40,031 nt of DNA from Kitasatospora phosalacinea (GCF_030268885.1 NZ_BSSA01000047.1:1-40031), one strand, 5' to 3'; counted from the first letter of the stretch, positions 22,320-31,319 are shown. Made by a program: numbers and translations. Notes: generated by a model not told the origin, from the letters alone.

Positions 22320-23762
22320 GTGACCACCACTCATCAGTTCTGGCTGGCCGGGCGGCGGGCGAGCGGCGAGACGGCGTTCGAGGTGCGCCACCCGCACGAC
22401 GGCAGCCTGGTGGCGACGGTCGGCGTGCCGACGGACGCGCAGGTGGAGGAGGCCGTGGCGGCCGCCGCGGCCGCGGTGCCGGTGTTCGCCGCGACCCCGG
22501 CGCACCAGCGGGCGACCGCGCTGGACCACGTCGCCAGGCGGCTGGCCGAGCGCACCGAGGAGATCGCGAAGCTGATCACCGCGGAGAACGGCAAGCCGAT
22601 CAAGTGGGCGCGCGGCGAGGTCGGCCGGGCCGTGTCGGTGTTCCGCTGGGCCGCCGAAGAGGCGCGCCGCACCAACGGCGAGACCATGCGGCTGGACACC
22701 GACCCGGGCGGCACCGGCCGGTACGCGATCGTGCGGCGCTTCCCGCGCGGCGCGGTGCTGGGCATCGCGCCGTTCAACTTCCCGCTGAACCTGGTGGCGC
22801 ACAAGGTGGCCCCGGCGATCGCGGTGGGCGCGCCGATCATCCTGAAGCCCGCTCCGGCCACCCCGCTGTCCGCCCTGGTGCTGGGCGAGATCCTGGCCGA
22901 GACCGACCTGCCGGCCGGCTCCTGGAGCGTGCTGCCGGTGGAGAACGCCAAGATGCCCGCCCTGGTGCAGGACGAGCGCCTGCCGGTGATCTCGTTCACC
23001 GGCTCGGACAAGGTCGGCTACCAGATCATGGACTCGGTGCCGCGCAAGCACGTCACCCTGGAGCTCGGCGGCAACGCCGCGGCCGTGGTGCTGGCCGACT
23101 GGAACTCCGAGGCGGACCTCGACTGGGCGGCGAGCCGGATCGCGCTGTTCGCCAACTACCAGGGCGGCCAGTCCTGCATCTCGGTGCAGCGGGTGATCGC
23201 CGACGCGAGCGTCTACGACCGCCTGGTGGAGAAGGTCGTCGAGAAGGTGCGGGCGCAGGTCACCGGCGACCCGTCGGACGAGGCCACCGACGTCGGCCCG
23301 CTGGTGGACGAGAACGCCGCCCAGCGCGTCGAGTCCTGGGTCGAGGACGCGGTCGCCAAGGGCGCCAAGGTGCTGACCGGCGGCAGCCGGGACGGCGCCG
23401 CGTACGCCCCGACCGTGCTGGCCGAGCTGCCCGCGGACGCCATCCTGGCCCGGGCCGAGGTGTTCGGCCCGGTGCTGTCGCTGCACCGGGTGGAGGGCAC
23501 CGAGGAGGCGTTCGCCGCGGTCAACGACTCGGCGTTCGGCCTGCAGGCGGGCGTGTTCACGCACGACGTGCAGACCGCGTTCCGGGCCCACCGGGAGCTG
23601 GAGGTCGGCGGCGTGGTGATCGGCGACGCGCCGTCCTACCGGGCCGACCAGATGCCGTACGGCGGCGTGAAGGACTCCGGCGTGGGCCGCGAGGGCGTGC
23701 GCTACGCGATGGAGGACTTCACCTTCGAGAAGGTGCTGGTCCTCACCGGCCTCGACCTCTGA
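22320..23762 (+). CDS. NAD(P)-dependent aldehyde dehydrogenase, succinate-semialdehyde type likely
   Basis: A 480-residue aldehyde dehydrogenase that oxidises an aldehyde to its acid. The catalytic cysteine is C286 in GGQSCISVQR and the general base is E248 in LELGGNAAAV; FTGSDKVG is the cofactor-binding turn, and APFNFPLNLVAHKVAPA and EVFGPVLS are also typical. The gene neighbourhood (gabT, PucR regulator) suggests that it turns succinate semialdehyde, or another amine-derived aldehyde, into the acid. The sequence alone cannot decide the substrate. GTG 22320 follows GAAGGAAGGGGG. A strong hairpin terminator lies 20 bp after the stop. Confidence 0.9.
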   Translation: MTTTHQFWLAGRRASGETAFEVRHPHDGSLVATVGVPTDAQVEEAVAAAAAAVPVFAATPAHQRATALDHVARRLAERTEEIAKLITAENGKPIKWARGEVGRAVSVFRWAAEEARRTNGETMRLDTDPGGTGRYAIVRRFPRGAVLGIAPFNFPLNLVAHKVAPAIAVGAPIILKPAPATPLSALVLGEILAETDLPAGSWSVLPVENAKMPALVQDERLPVISFTGSDKVGYQIMDSVPRKHVTLELGGNAAAVVLADWNSEADLDWAASRIALFANYQGGQSCISVQRVIADASVYDRLVEKVVEKVRAQVTGDPSDEATDVGPLVDENAAQRVESWVEDAVAKGAKVLTGGSRDGAAYAPTVLAELPADAILARAEVFGPVLSLHRVEGTEEAFAAVNDSAFGLQAGVFTHDVQTAFRAHRELEVGGVVIGDAPSYRADQMPYGGVKDSGVGREGVRYAMEDFTFEKVLVLTGLDL

Positions 23763-23782
23763 GACCGCTGAGCCGCCGCTGA

Positions 23783-23818
23783 GCGCCCCGCCCCCGCACC
23801 GTCGCGGGGGCGGGGCGC
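23783..23818 (+). terminator. terminator after the aldehyde dehydrogenase
   Basis: A perfect 15-bp GC stem (23783-23797 with 23804-23818) with loop ACCGTC starts 20 bases after the stop codon. It separates the catabolic group from dxr. Confidence 0.9.
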
Positions 23819-23885
23819 CGCGCGCGTTCCGGGAGGCGGAACGCCGGACGGGTTCCGGCCGGGGCGGGCCCGGTGGCAGGACACA

Positions 23886-25124
23886 ATGGTGGGCATGAAC
23901 TCGCTCGCCCATCCGCAGTCGCGCTTCACTCCGGTCGTCCGGGACCCGCAGGGCCCCCGGGAGTTGGTCATCCTGGGCTCGACCGGCTCGATCGGCACCC
24001 AGGCCATCGACGTGGTGCTCCGCAACCCCGACCGGTTCCGGGTGGTCGCGCTGTCCGCGGCCGGCGGCCGGGTGGAGCTGCTCGCCGAGCAGGCCCTCGC
24101 GCTCGGGGTGCACACCGTCGCGGTGGCCGACCCGGCCGCCGAGCGGCCGCTGCGCGAGGCGCTGGCCGCCGGGGCGGCCGGGGCCCCGCTGCCGCAGCTC
24201 CTGGTGGGCCCGGACGCGGCCACCGAACTGGCCGCGCTGGAGTGCCACTCGGTGCTGAACGGCATCACCGGCTCGATCGGCCTGGCCCCGACGCTGGCCG
24301 CGCTGCGGGCGGGCCGGGTGCTGGTGCTGGCGAACAAGGAGTCGCTGATCGTCGGCGGGCCGCTGGTCAAGGCGGTCGCGCAGCCCGGCCAGATCGTGCC
24401 GGTGGACTCCGAGCACGCCGCGCTGTTCCAGGCGCTGTCCGGCGGCACCCGCGCCGAGGTCCGCAAGCTGGTGGTGACGGCCAGCGGCGGCCCGTTCCGC
24501 AACCGCACCCGCGAGCAGCTGGCGGGCGTGACCCCCGCCGAGGCGCTGGCGCACCCGACCTGGGCGATGGGCCCGGTGGTGACGATCAACTCGGCGACCC
24601 TGGTGAACAAGGGCCTGGAGGTGATCGAGGCGCACCTGCTGTACGACGTGCCCTTCGACCGGATCGAGGTGGTGGTCCATCCGCAGTCGGTCGTTCATTC
24701 GATGGTGGAGTTCACGGACGGCTCCACGCTGGCCCAGGCGAGCCCGCCGGACATGCGGATGCCGATCGCGCTGGGCCTCGGCTGGCCGGACCGGGTGCCC
24801 GACGCGGCCCCCGGCTGCGACTGGACCAAGGCCGCGACCTGGGAGTTCTTCCCGCTGGACGACGTGGCCTTCCCCGCCGTCGAGCTGGCCCGCGAGGTCG
24901 GTACGCTCGGCGGGACGGCCCCCGCGGTCTTCAACGCCGCGAACGAGGAATGTGTGGACGCTTTCCTGAAGGGCGCGCTGCCCTTCACCGGAATCGTGGA
25001 CACTGTGGCGAAGGTGGTCGCCGAGCACGGCACCCCGGCGGCGGGAACTCCGCTCACGGTGGAGGACGTACTCCAGGCTGAGCACTGGGCCCGCGCCCGG
25101 GCCCGGGAGCTGGCGGCAGGTTAG
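23886..25124 (+). CDS. dxr: 1-deoxy-D-xylulose 5-phosphate reductoisomerase
   Basis: Second enzyme of the MEP isoprenoid pathway: converts DXP to 2-C-methyl-D-erythritol 4-phosphate with NADPH and a divalent metal. The NADPH-binding loop is GSTGSIG (31-37). LANKESLIVGG, the metal and substrate segment VPVDSEHAALFQ, TASGGPFRN, the HPTWAMGPVVTINSATLVNKGLE-region (positions about 217-240) and NAANEECVDAF are all present. Its 412 residues fit the family with a short N-terminal extension. ATG 23886 is used; ATG 23895 is possible. It is followed by rseP after 19 bp, so the two form an operon; ispG lies beyond. Confidence 0.95.
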   Translation: MVGMNSLAHPQSRFTPVVRDPQGPRELVILGSTGSIGTQAIDVVLRNPDRFRVVALSAAGGRVELLAEQALALGVHTVAVADPAAERPLREALAAGAAGAPLPQLLVGPDAATELAALECHSVLNGITGSIGLAPTLAALRAGRVLVLANKESLIVGGPLVKAVAQPGQIVPVDSEHAALFQALSGGTRAEVRKLVVTASGGPFRNRTREQLAGVTPAEALAHPTWAMGPVVTINSATLVNKGLEVIEAHLLYDVPFDRIEVVVHPQSVVHSMVEFTDGSTLAQASPPDMRMPIALGLGWPDRVPDAAPGCDWTKAATWEFFPLDDVAFPAVELAREVGTLGGTAPAVFNAANEECVDAFLKGALPFTGIVDTVAKVVAEHGTPAAGTPLTVEDVLQAEHWARARARELAAG

Positions 25125-25143
25125 GGACGACGGAGGCGGAGCG

Positions 25144-26451
25144 GTGGACAAGCTGATGTGGGTGCTGGGCGTCCTGATCTTCGTGGTCGGGCTGTTGTTC
25201 TCGATCGCCTGGCACGAGCTCGGCCACCTCTCCACCGCGAAGCTGTTCGGCATCCGCGTCCCGCAGTACATGGTCGGCTTCGGGAGGACCATCTGGTCGA
25301 CCAGGCGGGGCGAGACCGAGTACGGCCTCAAGGCGATCCCGTTCGGCGGCTACATCCGGATGATCGGCATGTTCCCGCCGGGGGCGGACGGCCGGATAAC
25401 GAAGCGGTCCTCCTCGCCCTGGCGGAGCATGATCGAGGACGCCCGGGCGGCCTCGTACGAGGAGCTGCAGCCCGGTGACGAGACCCGGCTGTTCTACACC
25501 CGCAAGCCGTGGAAGCGCGTCATCGTGATGTTCGCGGGGCCGGGCATGAACCTGGTCCTGGCGATCGGGCTGTTCCTCGCCCTGTTCATGGGCATCGGCG
25601 TCACCCGGTCCACGCCGACCATCCAGTCGGTCAGCGAGTGCGTCGTCCCGGTCAGCGCCCAGACCGACACCTGCGCGCCGGGCGCCGAGAAGTCCCCGGC
25701 CAACGCGGCCGGGCTGCGGGCGGGCGACACCGTGCTGGCCTTCGGCGGCGTGCGGATCCACGACTACGACCAGTTGCAGGGCCTGATCCGGGACTCGGCG
25801 GGCCGGCACGTGGACGTCGAGGTCCGGCACCGGGACGGCAGCACCCAGACGCTGGCCGCCGACATCAAGACCAACACCCTCGCCGCGCTGGACAAGGACG
25901 GCTACCCGGTCAAGGGCCAGACCGTCACCGCGGGCTTCCTCGGCATCACCCCCGCCACCGGCGTCCACCACATGTCGGTCGGCGAGAGCGCCGACGAGAT
26001 GGCGAAGATGGCCAGGCACGGCGTGGAGTCGCTGACCCAGCTGCCCGGCAAGATCCCCGGCCTGTGGCACGCCGTCGTCGACGGCGCCCCGCGCGAGCAG
26101 GACTCCCCGGTCGGCATGGTCGGCGCGGCCCGGCTCGGCGGCGACGTGTTCGCGATGGACCTGCCCGCCACCCAGCAGCTGGCCTTCTTCGTCCAGATGC
26201 TCGCGTACATGAACTTCATGCTGTTCCTGTTCAACATGCTGCCGCTGCTGCCGCTGGACGGCGGCCACATCGCCGGGGCGCTGTGGGAGTCGGTGCGCCG
26301 CACCGCCGCCAAGGTGCTGCGGCGGCCCGACCCCGGGCCGTTCGACGTGGCCCGGCTGATGCCGCTGGCCTACGTGGTCGCCGGGATCTTCGTCTGCTTC
26401 ACCGGCCTCGTGATGGCCGCCGACATCGTCAACCCGGTGCGCATCAACTAG
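25144..26451 (+). CDS. RseP-type site-2 intramembrane metalloprotease (M50)
   Basis: A 435-residue zinc protease of the inner membrane that cuts membrane-bound regulators such as anti-sigma factors within the membrane. The zinc-binding HELGH is at residues 24-28 in the first membrane helix, and the third ligand is in PLLPLDGGHIAG near the C-terminus (about 376). A PDZ domain (about 175-270) contains AAGLRAGDTVLAFGG. Four membrane segments are seen. GTG 25144 follows GGAGGCGGAG. It is coupled to dxr by a 19-bp gap. The preserved link to isoprenoid genes is common in actinobacteria; no anti-sigma factor gene is near. Confidence 0.95.
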   Translation: MDKLMWVLGVLIFVVGLLFSIAWHELGHLSTAKLFGIRVPQYMVGFGRTIWSTRRGETEYGLKAIPFGGYIRMIGMFPPGADGRITKRSSSPWRSMIEDARAASYEELQPGDETRLFYTRKPWKRVIVMFAGPGMNLVLAIGLFLALFMGIGVTRSTPTIQSVSECVVPVSAQTDTCAPGAEKSPANAAGLRAGDTVLAFGGVRIHDYDQLQGLIRDSAGRHVDVEVRHRDGSTQTLAADIKTNTLAALDKDGYPVKGQTVTAGFLGITPATGVHHMSVGESADEMAKMARHGVESLTQLPGKIPGLWHAVVDGAPREQDSPVGMVGAARLGGDVFAMDLPATQQLAFFVQMLAYMNFMLFLFNMLPLLPLDGGHIAGALWESVRRTAAKVLRRPDPGPFDVARLMPLAYVVAGIFVCFTGLVMAADIVNPVRIN

Positions 26452-26465
26452 CCGCGCGCCACCCG

Positions 26466-26493
26466 CGGCCGGGTGTGCTCCGCCACCCGGCCG
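26466..26493 (+). terminator. terminator between rseP and ispG
   Basis: CGGCCGGGTG (26466-26475) and its complement (26484-26493) form a 10-bp stem with an 8-base loop, 15 bp after the RseP stop. It implies a separate promoter for ispG in the remaining 85 bp. Confidence 0.7.
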
Positions 26494-26578
26494 TGGCGTA
26501 CCGTTGGACGCCGGGCGCCCCCGCCACCGCGGGCGCGCCCCGACTCACCGAACCTCTCCAGAGGAAAAAACTGCGCAC

Positions 26579-27739
26579 ATGACCGCGATCTCGCTCGGTA
26601 TCCCTTCCCTGCCGCTCAAGCCGCTGGCCCAGCGCCGCCACTCGCGTCAGATCATGGTCGGCAACGTGCCGGTCGGCGGCGACGCGCCGGTCTCGGTGCA
26701 GTCGATGACCACCACCCTCACCTCCGACGTCAACGCCACCCTGCAGCAGATCGCCCAGCTGACCGCCTCCGGCTGCCAGATCGTCCGGGTCGCCGTCCCC
26801 TCGCAGGACGACGCCGACGCGCTGCCGATCATCGCCAGGAAGTCGCAGATCCCGGTCATCGCCGACATCCACTTCCAGCCGAAGTACGTGTTCGCGGCGA
26901 TCGACGCGGGCTGCGCCGCCGTCCGGGTCAACCCCGGCAACATCAAGGCCTTCGACGACAAGGTCGGCGAGATCGCCAAGGCGGCCAAGGACGCGGGCGT
27001 GCCGATCCGGATCGGCGTCAACGCCGGGTCGCTCGACAAGCGGCTGCTGGAGAAGTACGGCCGGGCCACCCCCGAGGCGCTGGTGGAGTCCGCGCTGTGG
27101 GAGTGCTCGCTCTTCGAGGAGCACGACTTCCGCGACATCAAGATCTCGGTCAAGCACAACGACCCGGTCGTGATGATCAACGCCTACCGGCAGCTCGCCG
27201 CGGCCTGCGACTACCCGCTGCACCTGGGCGTCACCGAGGCCGGGCCCGCCTTCCAGGGCACCATCAAGTCCGCGGTGGCCTTCGGCGCGCTGCTGGCCGA
27301 GGGCATCGGCGACACCATCCGGGTCTCGCTCTCCGCCCCGCCGGCCGAGGAGATCAAGGTCGGCATCCAGATCCTGGAGTCGCTGAACCTGCGCCAGCGC
27401 GGCCTGGAGATCGTCTCCTGCCCGTCCTGCGGCCGCGCCCAGGTCGACGTCTACAAGCTCGCCGAGGAGGTCACCGCCGGCCTGGAGGGCATGGAGGTGC
27501 CGCTGCGGGTCGCCGTCATGGGTTGCGTCGTCAACGGCCCCGGCGAGGCCCGCGAGGCCGACCTCGGCGTGGCCTCCGGCAACGGCAAGGGCCAGATCTT
27601 CGTCAAGGGCGAGGTGATCAAGACCGTGCCCGAGTCGAAGATCGTCGAGACCCTGATCGAGGAGGCCATGAAGCTGGCCGAGCAGATGCAGGAGGAGGGC
27701 GTCGAATCCGGCGCCCCCGTGGTCGTGGCCGCCGAGTGA
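26579..27739 (+). CDS. ispG: 4-hydroxy-3-methylbut-2-enyl diphosphate synthase
   Basis: The iron-sulfur enzyme of the MEP pathway (GcpE) that opens MEcPP to HMBPP. The N-terminal TIM-barrel has VQSMTTTLTSDVNATLQQI and ADIHFQPKY. The C-terminal domain holds the [4Fe-4S] cysteines C281 and C284 (SCPSCGRAQ) and C316 (MGCVVNGPGEA). The 386 residues match actinobacterial GcpE. ATG 26579 is chosen over the in-frame ATG 26504, which would add 25 residues unlike the family. An AGAGGA lies about 14 bases upstream, a little far. It acts two steps before IspH; together with dxr it makes this a partial MEP cluster. Confidence 0.95.
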   Translation: MTAISLGIPSLPLKPLAQRRHSRQIMVGNVPVGGDAPVSVQSMTTTLTSDVNATLQQIAQLTASGCQIVRVAVPSQDDADALPIIARKSQIPVIADIHFQPKYVFAAIDAGCAAVRVNPGNIKAFDDKVGEIAKAAKDAGVPIRIGVNAGSLDKRLLEKYGRATPEALVESALWECSLFEEHDFRDIKISVKHNDPVVMINAYRQLAAACDYPLHLGVTEAGPAFQGTIKSAVAFGALLAEGIGDTIRVSLSAPPAEEIKVGIQILESLNLRQRGLEIVSCPSCGRAQVDVYKLAEEVTAGLEGMEVPLRVAVMGCVVNGPGEAREADLGVASGNGKGQIFVKGEVIKTVPESKIVETLIEEAMKLAEQMQEEGVESGAPVVVAAE

Positions 27740-27755
27740 CGGCCTGAAGTCCCCC

Positions 27756-27785
27756 GGCGGGGCCGCCCCAGCGGGCGGCCCCGCC
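27756..27785 (+). terminator. terminator after ispG
   Basis: A perfect 13-bp stem (27756-27768 with 27773-27785) with the 4-base loop CAGC begins 17 bases after the stop codon. Confidence 0.85.
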
Positions 27786-27803
27786 CGTCCGAGAGGTGCC
27801 CCC

Positions 27804-28697
27804 GTGCTCGACCGAGGTGTGATGCTGCCCGGCCCGTTCCAGGCCGCCCGGGCGCTCGCCGCCACCCGCGTGCTGGAGGCCCCCGACCTCGACGACGCGC
27901 TGGAGATCCTGCACCGCGACCCGGTCGCCAACGCCTTCGTCGCCACCCGGGTGGAGGCCGTCGGCCTCGACCCCTGGCGGCTCGGCGGCGAGATGTGGGG
28001 CTGGCACGACGCCGACGGCCGGCTCGACGCGCTCTGCTACGCCGGGGCCAACCTCGTCCCGGTCGGCGCCGGACCGGAGGCCGTCCGGGCCTTCGCCGAA
28101 CGCGCCCGGCGGCAGGGCCGCCGCTGCTCCTCCATCGTCGGCCCCGCCGAGGCCACGGCCACCCTCTGGGCGCTGCTGGAGCGCTCCTGGGGCCCGGCCC
28201 GCGACGTCCGCGCCCACCAGCCGCTGATGGCCACCTCCACGCCCGTCACCGAGGTCGCCCCCGACCCGCTGGTGCGCCGGGTCGGCCGCGCCGAGATCGA
28301 GGCGCTGATGCCCGCCTGCGTGGCCATGTTCACCGAGGAGGTCGGCATCTCCCCGCTGGCCGGGGACGGCGGGCTGCTCTACCAGGCCCGGGTCGCCGAA
28401 CTGGTCTCCACCGGACGCTCGTTCGCCCGCTTCGACGAGGACGGCAAGGTCGTCTTCAAGGCCGAGATCGGCGCCGTCACCGCGGGGGCCTGCCAGATCC
28501 AGGGCGTCTGGGTCGCCCCCGAGCACCGCGGCAAGCGGCTCTCCGAGACCGGCATGGCCGCCGTGGTCAACACCGCCCTCGCCGAGGTCGCCCCCGTCGT
28601 CTCGCTGTACGTCAACGACTTCAACGTCCGGGCCCGGGCCGCCTACCGCCGGGTCGGCTTCCGCGAGGTCGGCGCGTTCATGAGCGTGCTGTTCTGA
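27804..28697 (+). CDS. DUF4081-GNAT acetyltransferase
   Basis: A 297-residue two-domain protein. The N-terminal half fits DUF4081 (about 20-130, with LEILHRDPVANAFVATRVEA), and the C-terminal half is a GNAT acetyltransferase fold (about 150-297) with GVWVAPEHRGKRLSETGM as the acetyl-CoA-binding motif and LYVNDFNVRARAAYRRVGF as motif B. The substrate is unknown. GTG 27804 follows GAGAGGTG. It is conserved near ispG in streptomycetes as far as I recall. It ends 7 bp from the convergent GNAT gene. Confidence 0.85.
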   Translation: MLDRGVMLPGPFQAARALAATRVLEAPDLDDALEILHRDPVANAFVATRVEAVGLDPWRLGGEMWGWHDADGRLDALCYAGANLVPVGAGPEAVRAFAERARRQGRRCSSIVGPAEATATLWALLERSWGPARDVRAHQPLMATSTPVTEVAPDPLVRRVGRAEIEALMPACVAMFTEEVGISPLAGDGGLLYQARVAELVSTGRSFARFDEDGKVVFKAEIGAVTAGACQIQGVWVAPEHRGKRLSETGMAAVVNTALAEVAPVVSLYVNDFNVRARAAYRRVGFREVGAFMSVLF

Positions 28698-28704
28698 CCC
28701 GTCG

Positions 28705-29256
28705 TCAGGACCGGGACGGGTCGCGCAGCGGCAGGTGGGCGCCCATCACCGCGTACGGGCGGGCCGTGTTCGGGAAGTGCACCGCCAGGGCCAGGTCCCG
28801 GTAGCCGAGCGAGCGGTACAGCCGCCGGGCCGGGGTCTCCGCGTCGATCGCCGACAGGATCGACCGGTCCAGGCCGGAGCGCTCGCACAGCGAACGGATC
28901 AGCCGGGTGCCCACGCCCAGGCCCTGGAACTCCGGCAGCACGTGCAGTTCGGTCACCGCGAACACGCCGTCCAGCCAGCCCTCGTGGCCGCGCGCCGCCA
29001 GGTACGGCTCGATCACCGTCGACCACCAGTGCGACCGCTGGTTCGGCATCCCGTACCCGAACCCGACCAGCCGCCCCTGCGCCATCGCACCCAGCGCCAC
29101 CACCCCCGGCTGCAGCGCGTGCCGCCCCACGATCGGCAGCCGCACCGCGACCTCGTGCGGCCCCAGCCCGAACGCGACCGCCTGGACCTCCAGCACGGCG
29201 GGCGCCCACGCCGCCAGGTCGATGGCCTCGATCGTCACCCCGGTGAGCTGCTCCAT
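28705..29256 (-). CDS. GNAT family N-acetyltransferase
   Basis: A 183-residue single-domain GNAT protein. The acetyl-CoA motif is LPEFQGLGVGTRLIRSLCE (about 121-139) and the later motif is ARRLYRSLGYRDL. A tryptophan-rich segment (RSHWWSTVIEPYLAARG) lies in the substrate-binding region. ATG 29256 is the start. The substrate is not predictable. It lies 48 bp downstream of the APH-fold gene on the same strand, so the two may share a transcript. Confidence 0.85.
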   Translation of the reverse strand: MEQLTGVTIEAIDLAAWAPAVLEVQAVAFGLGPHEVAVRLPIVGRHALQPGVVALGAMAQGRLVGFGYGMPNQRSHWWSTVIEPYLAARGHEGWLDGVFAVTELHVLPEFQGLGVGTRLIRSLCERSGLDRSILSAIDAETPARRLYRSLGYRDLALAVHFPNTARPYAVMGAHLPLRDPSRS

Positions 29257-29304
29257 GAAGCGGGACGTTACTACCTGCCGCCGCGGGCGGCCGACCGCCC
29301 CGGC

Positions 29305-30210
29305 TCACAGCCAGGCGGCGAACTCCAGATGGAGCTCGGCCGTCGCCGCGTCGCCCGCCGCGAACGCCCCCAGCGCGGTGTCCACCGCCCGCAGCAGCGT
29401 CCACGCCCGGACCCGGTCGGCGGACAGCTCCACCGCCTCCGCGAGCTGCGCCAGCCGCCGCCGCGCCGCACCGCGCGGGCCCGGCGAGGCGGCCAGCGTG
29501 TCGATCCGGTCCAGCACCAGCCGGGCCAGGTCGTACGCCCGGTCGCCGACCACCGGACGCGGTGCCACCGCCAGCCACGGGGAGCGGTCCGCGGCCAGCA
29601 CCCGGCCGTGCTGGAAGTCGCCGTGCAGCAGCCAGTCGCCGCCGCTGCCGTCCGCGGCCAGCGCCACCGCCTCCAGCGCCTCGTCCACCAGCGGTCCGGC
29701 GTCGAGCGCCGCGGGCAGCGCACGGCGCTCGGTGAGCCGGGCGGCGGTCCGGGCGGCGCGGTCCGCCAGCGGTTCGAACGGGTGCCCCGGCGGGGCCTGC
29801 ACCCACAGCCGGCGCAGCAGGCTGGTCGCCTCCAGCATCGCCTTCGCCTCGGCCAGCGAACGCAGCGGGATCTCGCCGTGCAGGCGCTCCAGCAGCAGCG
29901 CCCCGTCCGCCTCGTCCAGCAGCAGCACCGCGCCCCGTCCGGCCCACACCCGCAGCGCCGCCGCCTCGGCGGACGGCCGGGACACCTTCAGCACGACGGG
30001 CGCCAGGTCGTCCGCGCGGTGCGCGTACACCACCACGCTGCGCCGACCGCCCGGTTCGACCGTCCGCTCCGGCACCAGGTGCCACTGGGCGAGCCGCTGC
30101 GCGACGGTCTCCGGCAGCCCCGCCAGCCAGGCCGCGGCGGCGGGGGTGCCCTCCGAGCGCACCGATTCGGCGAGACGTTCGGGGACGCTGAACTGCGCGG
30201 GTTGTGCCAT
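29305..30210 (-). CDS. APH/hydroxyurea-kinase-fold protein, degenerate
   Basis: A 301-residue protein of the APH_6_hur phosphotransferase family (aminoglycoside/hydroxyurea kinases). The ATP-binding lysine is present (VVLKVSRP, K75), as is LLHGDFQHGRVL (194-205) with the catalytic-base Asp D198. The metal-binding Asn of the HGDxxxxN motif is replaced by R203, and the Asp of the usual IDPKG motif by A216 (WLAVAPRPVVGD). So it may bind but not phosphorylate a substrate. ATG 30210 has no ribosome-binding site; GATAAT seven bases upstream suggests a leaderless mRNA. A resistance role should not be assumed. Confidence 0.82.
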   Translation of the reverse strand: MAQPAQFSVPERLAESVRSEGTPAAAAWLAGLPETVAQRLAQWHLVPERTVEPGGRRSVVVYAHRADDLAPVVLKVSRPSAEAAALRVWAGRGAVLLLDEADGALLLERLHGEIPLRSLAEAKAMLEATSLLRRLWVQAPPGHPFEPLADRAARTAARLTERRALPAALDAGPLVDEALEAVALAADGSGGDWLLHGDFQHGRVLAADRSPWLAVAPRPVVGDRAYDLARLVLDRIDTLAASPGPRGAARRRLAQLAEAVELSADRVRAWTLLRAVDTALGAFAAGDAATAELHLEFAAWL

Positions 30211-30319
30211 GACAGCGATTATCCGGGGCGGGGGGGCGAAACCTGGGGAGGCGACGGAACCCGGAGCCGACGTGCGCACCGGCGGTGCACCGTGAGCGGA
30301 CCCGTGCCCGCCGTTCCCC

Positions 30320-30337
30320 GGGCCCCTGGCGGGGCCC
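30320..30337 (-). terminator. terminator after the ferritin-like lipoprotein gene
   Basis: GGGCCCC (30320-30326) and GGGGCCC (30331-30337) form a 7-bp stem with a 4-base loop, about 17 bases beyond the stop codon of the minus-strand gene. Confidence 0.5.
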
Positions 30338-30353
30338 TCGCGGCGGGGTCCGG

Positions 30354-31319
30354 TCACTGCTCCGCGGAGAGGCCGGGGAGGGCGGGGAGGTCGGCGCCCC
30401 AGTGGGCGGCGCGGAGGGTGCAGTCGCGCAGGGCGGCGGCGGCCTGGTCGCGGTAGGTGGGGGCGGCGGCGAGGTCGGCGTAGGCGGCGGTGAGCTGGGT
30501 CTCCAGGTGGGCGGCCAGTTGGACGGCGGTCGCGGCGTCCTTGACCGGGAAGGGCAGCCGGTAGCCGGGGGCCGCGGCGGTGGGGGAGGCGCCCCCGGTG
30601 GCCAGGACGCGCTGCCAGGCGTCGCGCCGGGCCTGGTGCGCGGCGTACGTGGCGCGGGCGTCCTCGCGCTGGGGCCCGGCGGGCAGGAAGGCGCCGACGA
30701 CGCCGTAGCCGTAGACGGCGGCGTGCTCGGCGGCGAGGGCCGCCTGCAGGGCCGCGGTGTCGGCGGCGGGCACCGCGGGGGCGGAGGCCGAGGCGGACGG
30801 GGACGGGGAGGGAGAGGGGGCCGCGGAGGCGGTGGTGTCGCCGAGGGCCGCCGCGTGGGCCGCGCCGGAGGCGGCGACCGAGGCGAGGGTGCGGGCCAGG
30901 TCGGGGGAGGCCGCGGCGAGGTCGGCCAGCCGCAGGGCGGCGGTGCGCTGCTCGGCCGCGGCCAGGTCGGCGGCCGTCGCGGCGGAGGGGGAAGCGGAGG
31001 GGGACGACGGGGGCGGGGAGGCGGAGGGGGAGGGCGAGGCGGAGGGCAGCGTCCGGGCGAGCGCCTCGCGGTGCTGGACGACGTCCGCGCGCAGGTCGCC
31101 GAGCTTGCCGGGGTCGGCGCCCGGAGCGGCGAGTGCGGCGTCGTACCGGGCCAGCAGGGCGTCGGTGGCGGCGAGTTGACGCAGCCGCAGCGGGCGGTCG
31201 GGGTCCGCGGCCGGTGACTGCGCGGGCTTCGCGGGGTGGTCGTCGGTGCAGCCGCAGAGCAGCTGGAGTCCGGTGAGCGCCCCGAGGGCCAGGAAGGTCC
31301 GCCGTGTCGGCGCGGGCAT
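30354..31319 (-). CDS. Tat-type lipoprotein with DUF4439 ferritin-like domain
   Basis: A 321-residue exported protein. The N-terminus reads TRRTFLALG, a twin-arginine signal, followed by a hydrophobic run and the lipobox LLCGC (C at about 24), so it is a Tat-exported lipoprotein on the outer face of the membrane. Two ferritin-like helical blocks are separated by low-complexity Pro/Ser/Ala linkers (SPSPSAS repeats near 95-115 and 165-185). The DUF4439 domain (about 190-321) has AALAAEHAAVYGYGVVGAFLP with His/Glu that could bind a di-metal centre. ATG 31319 follows CTGGAG. It diverges from rimP. Confidence 0.85.
   Translation of the reverse strand: MPAPTRRTFLALGALTGLQLLCGCTDDHPAKPAQSPAADPDRPLRLRQLAATDALLARYDAALAAPGADPGKLGDLRADVVQHREALARTLPSASPSPSASPPPSSPSASPSAATAADLAAAEQRTAALRLADLAAASPDLARTLASVAASGAAHAAALGDTTASAAPSPSPSPSASASAPAVPAADTAALQAALAAEHAAVYGYGVVGAFLPAGPQREDARATYAAHQARRDAWQRVLATGGASPTAAAPGYRLPFPVKDAATAVQLAAHLETQLTAAYADLAAAPTYRDQAAAALRDCTLRAAHWGADLPALPGLSAEQ

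Noticed and set aside
20313..25331. A 1672-codon open frame on the minus strand
   Set aside because: It runs antisense through pucR, the dehydrogenase and dxr; its translation is Arg/Gly/His-rich low complexity, typical of GC-rich shadow frames.
26504..26578. Earlier ATG of ispG
   Set aside because: The added 25 residues do not look like the family and overlap the promoter region after the terminator.
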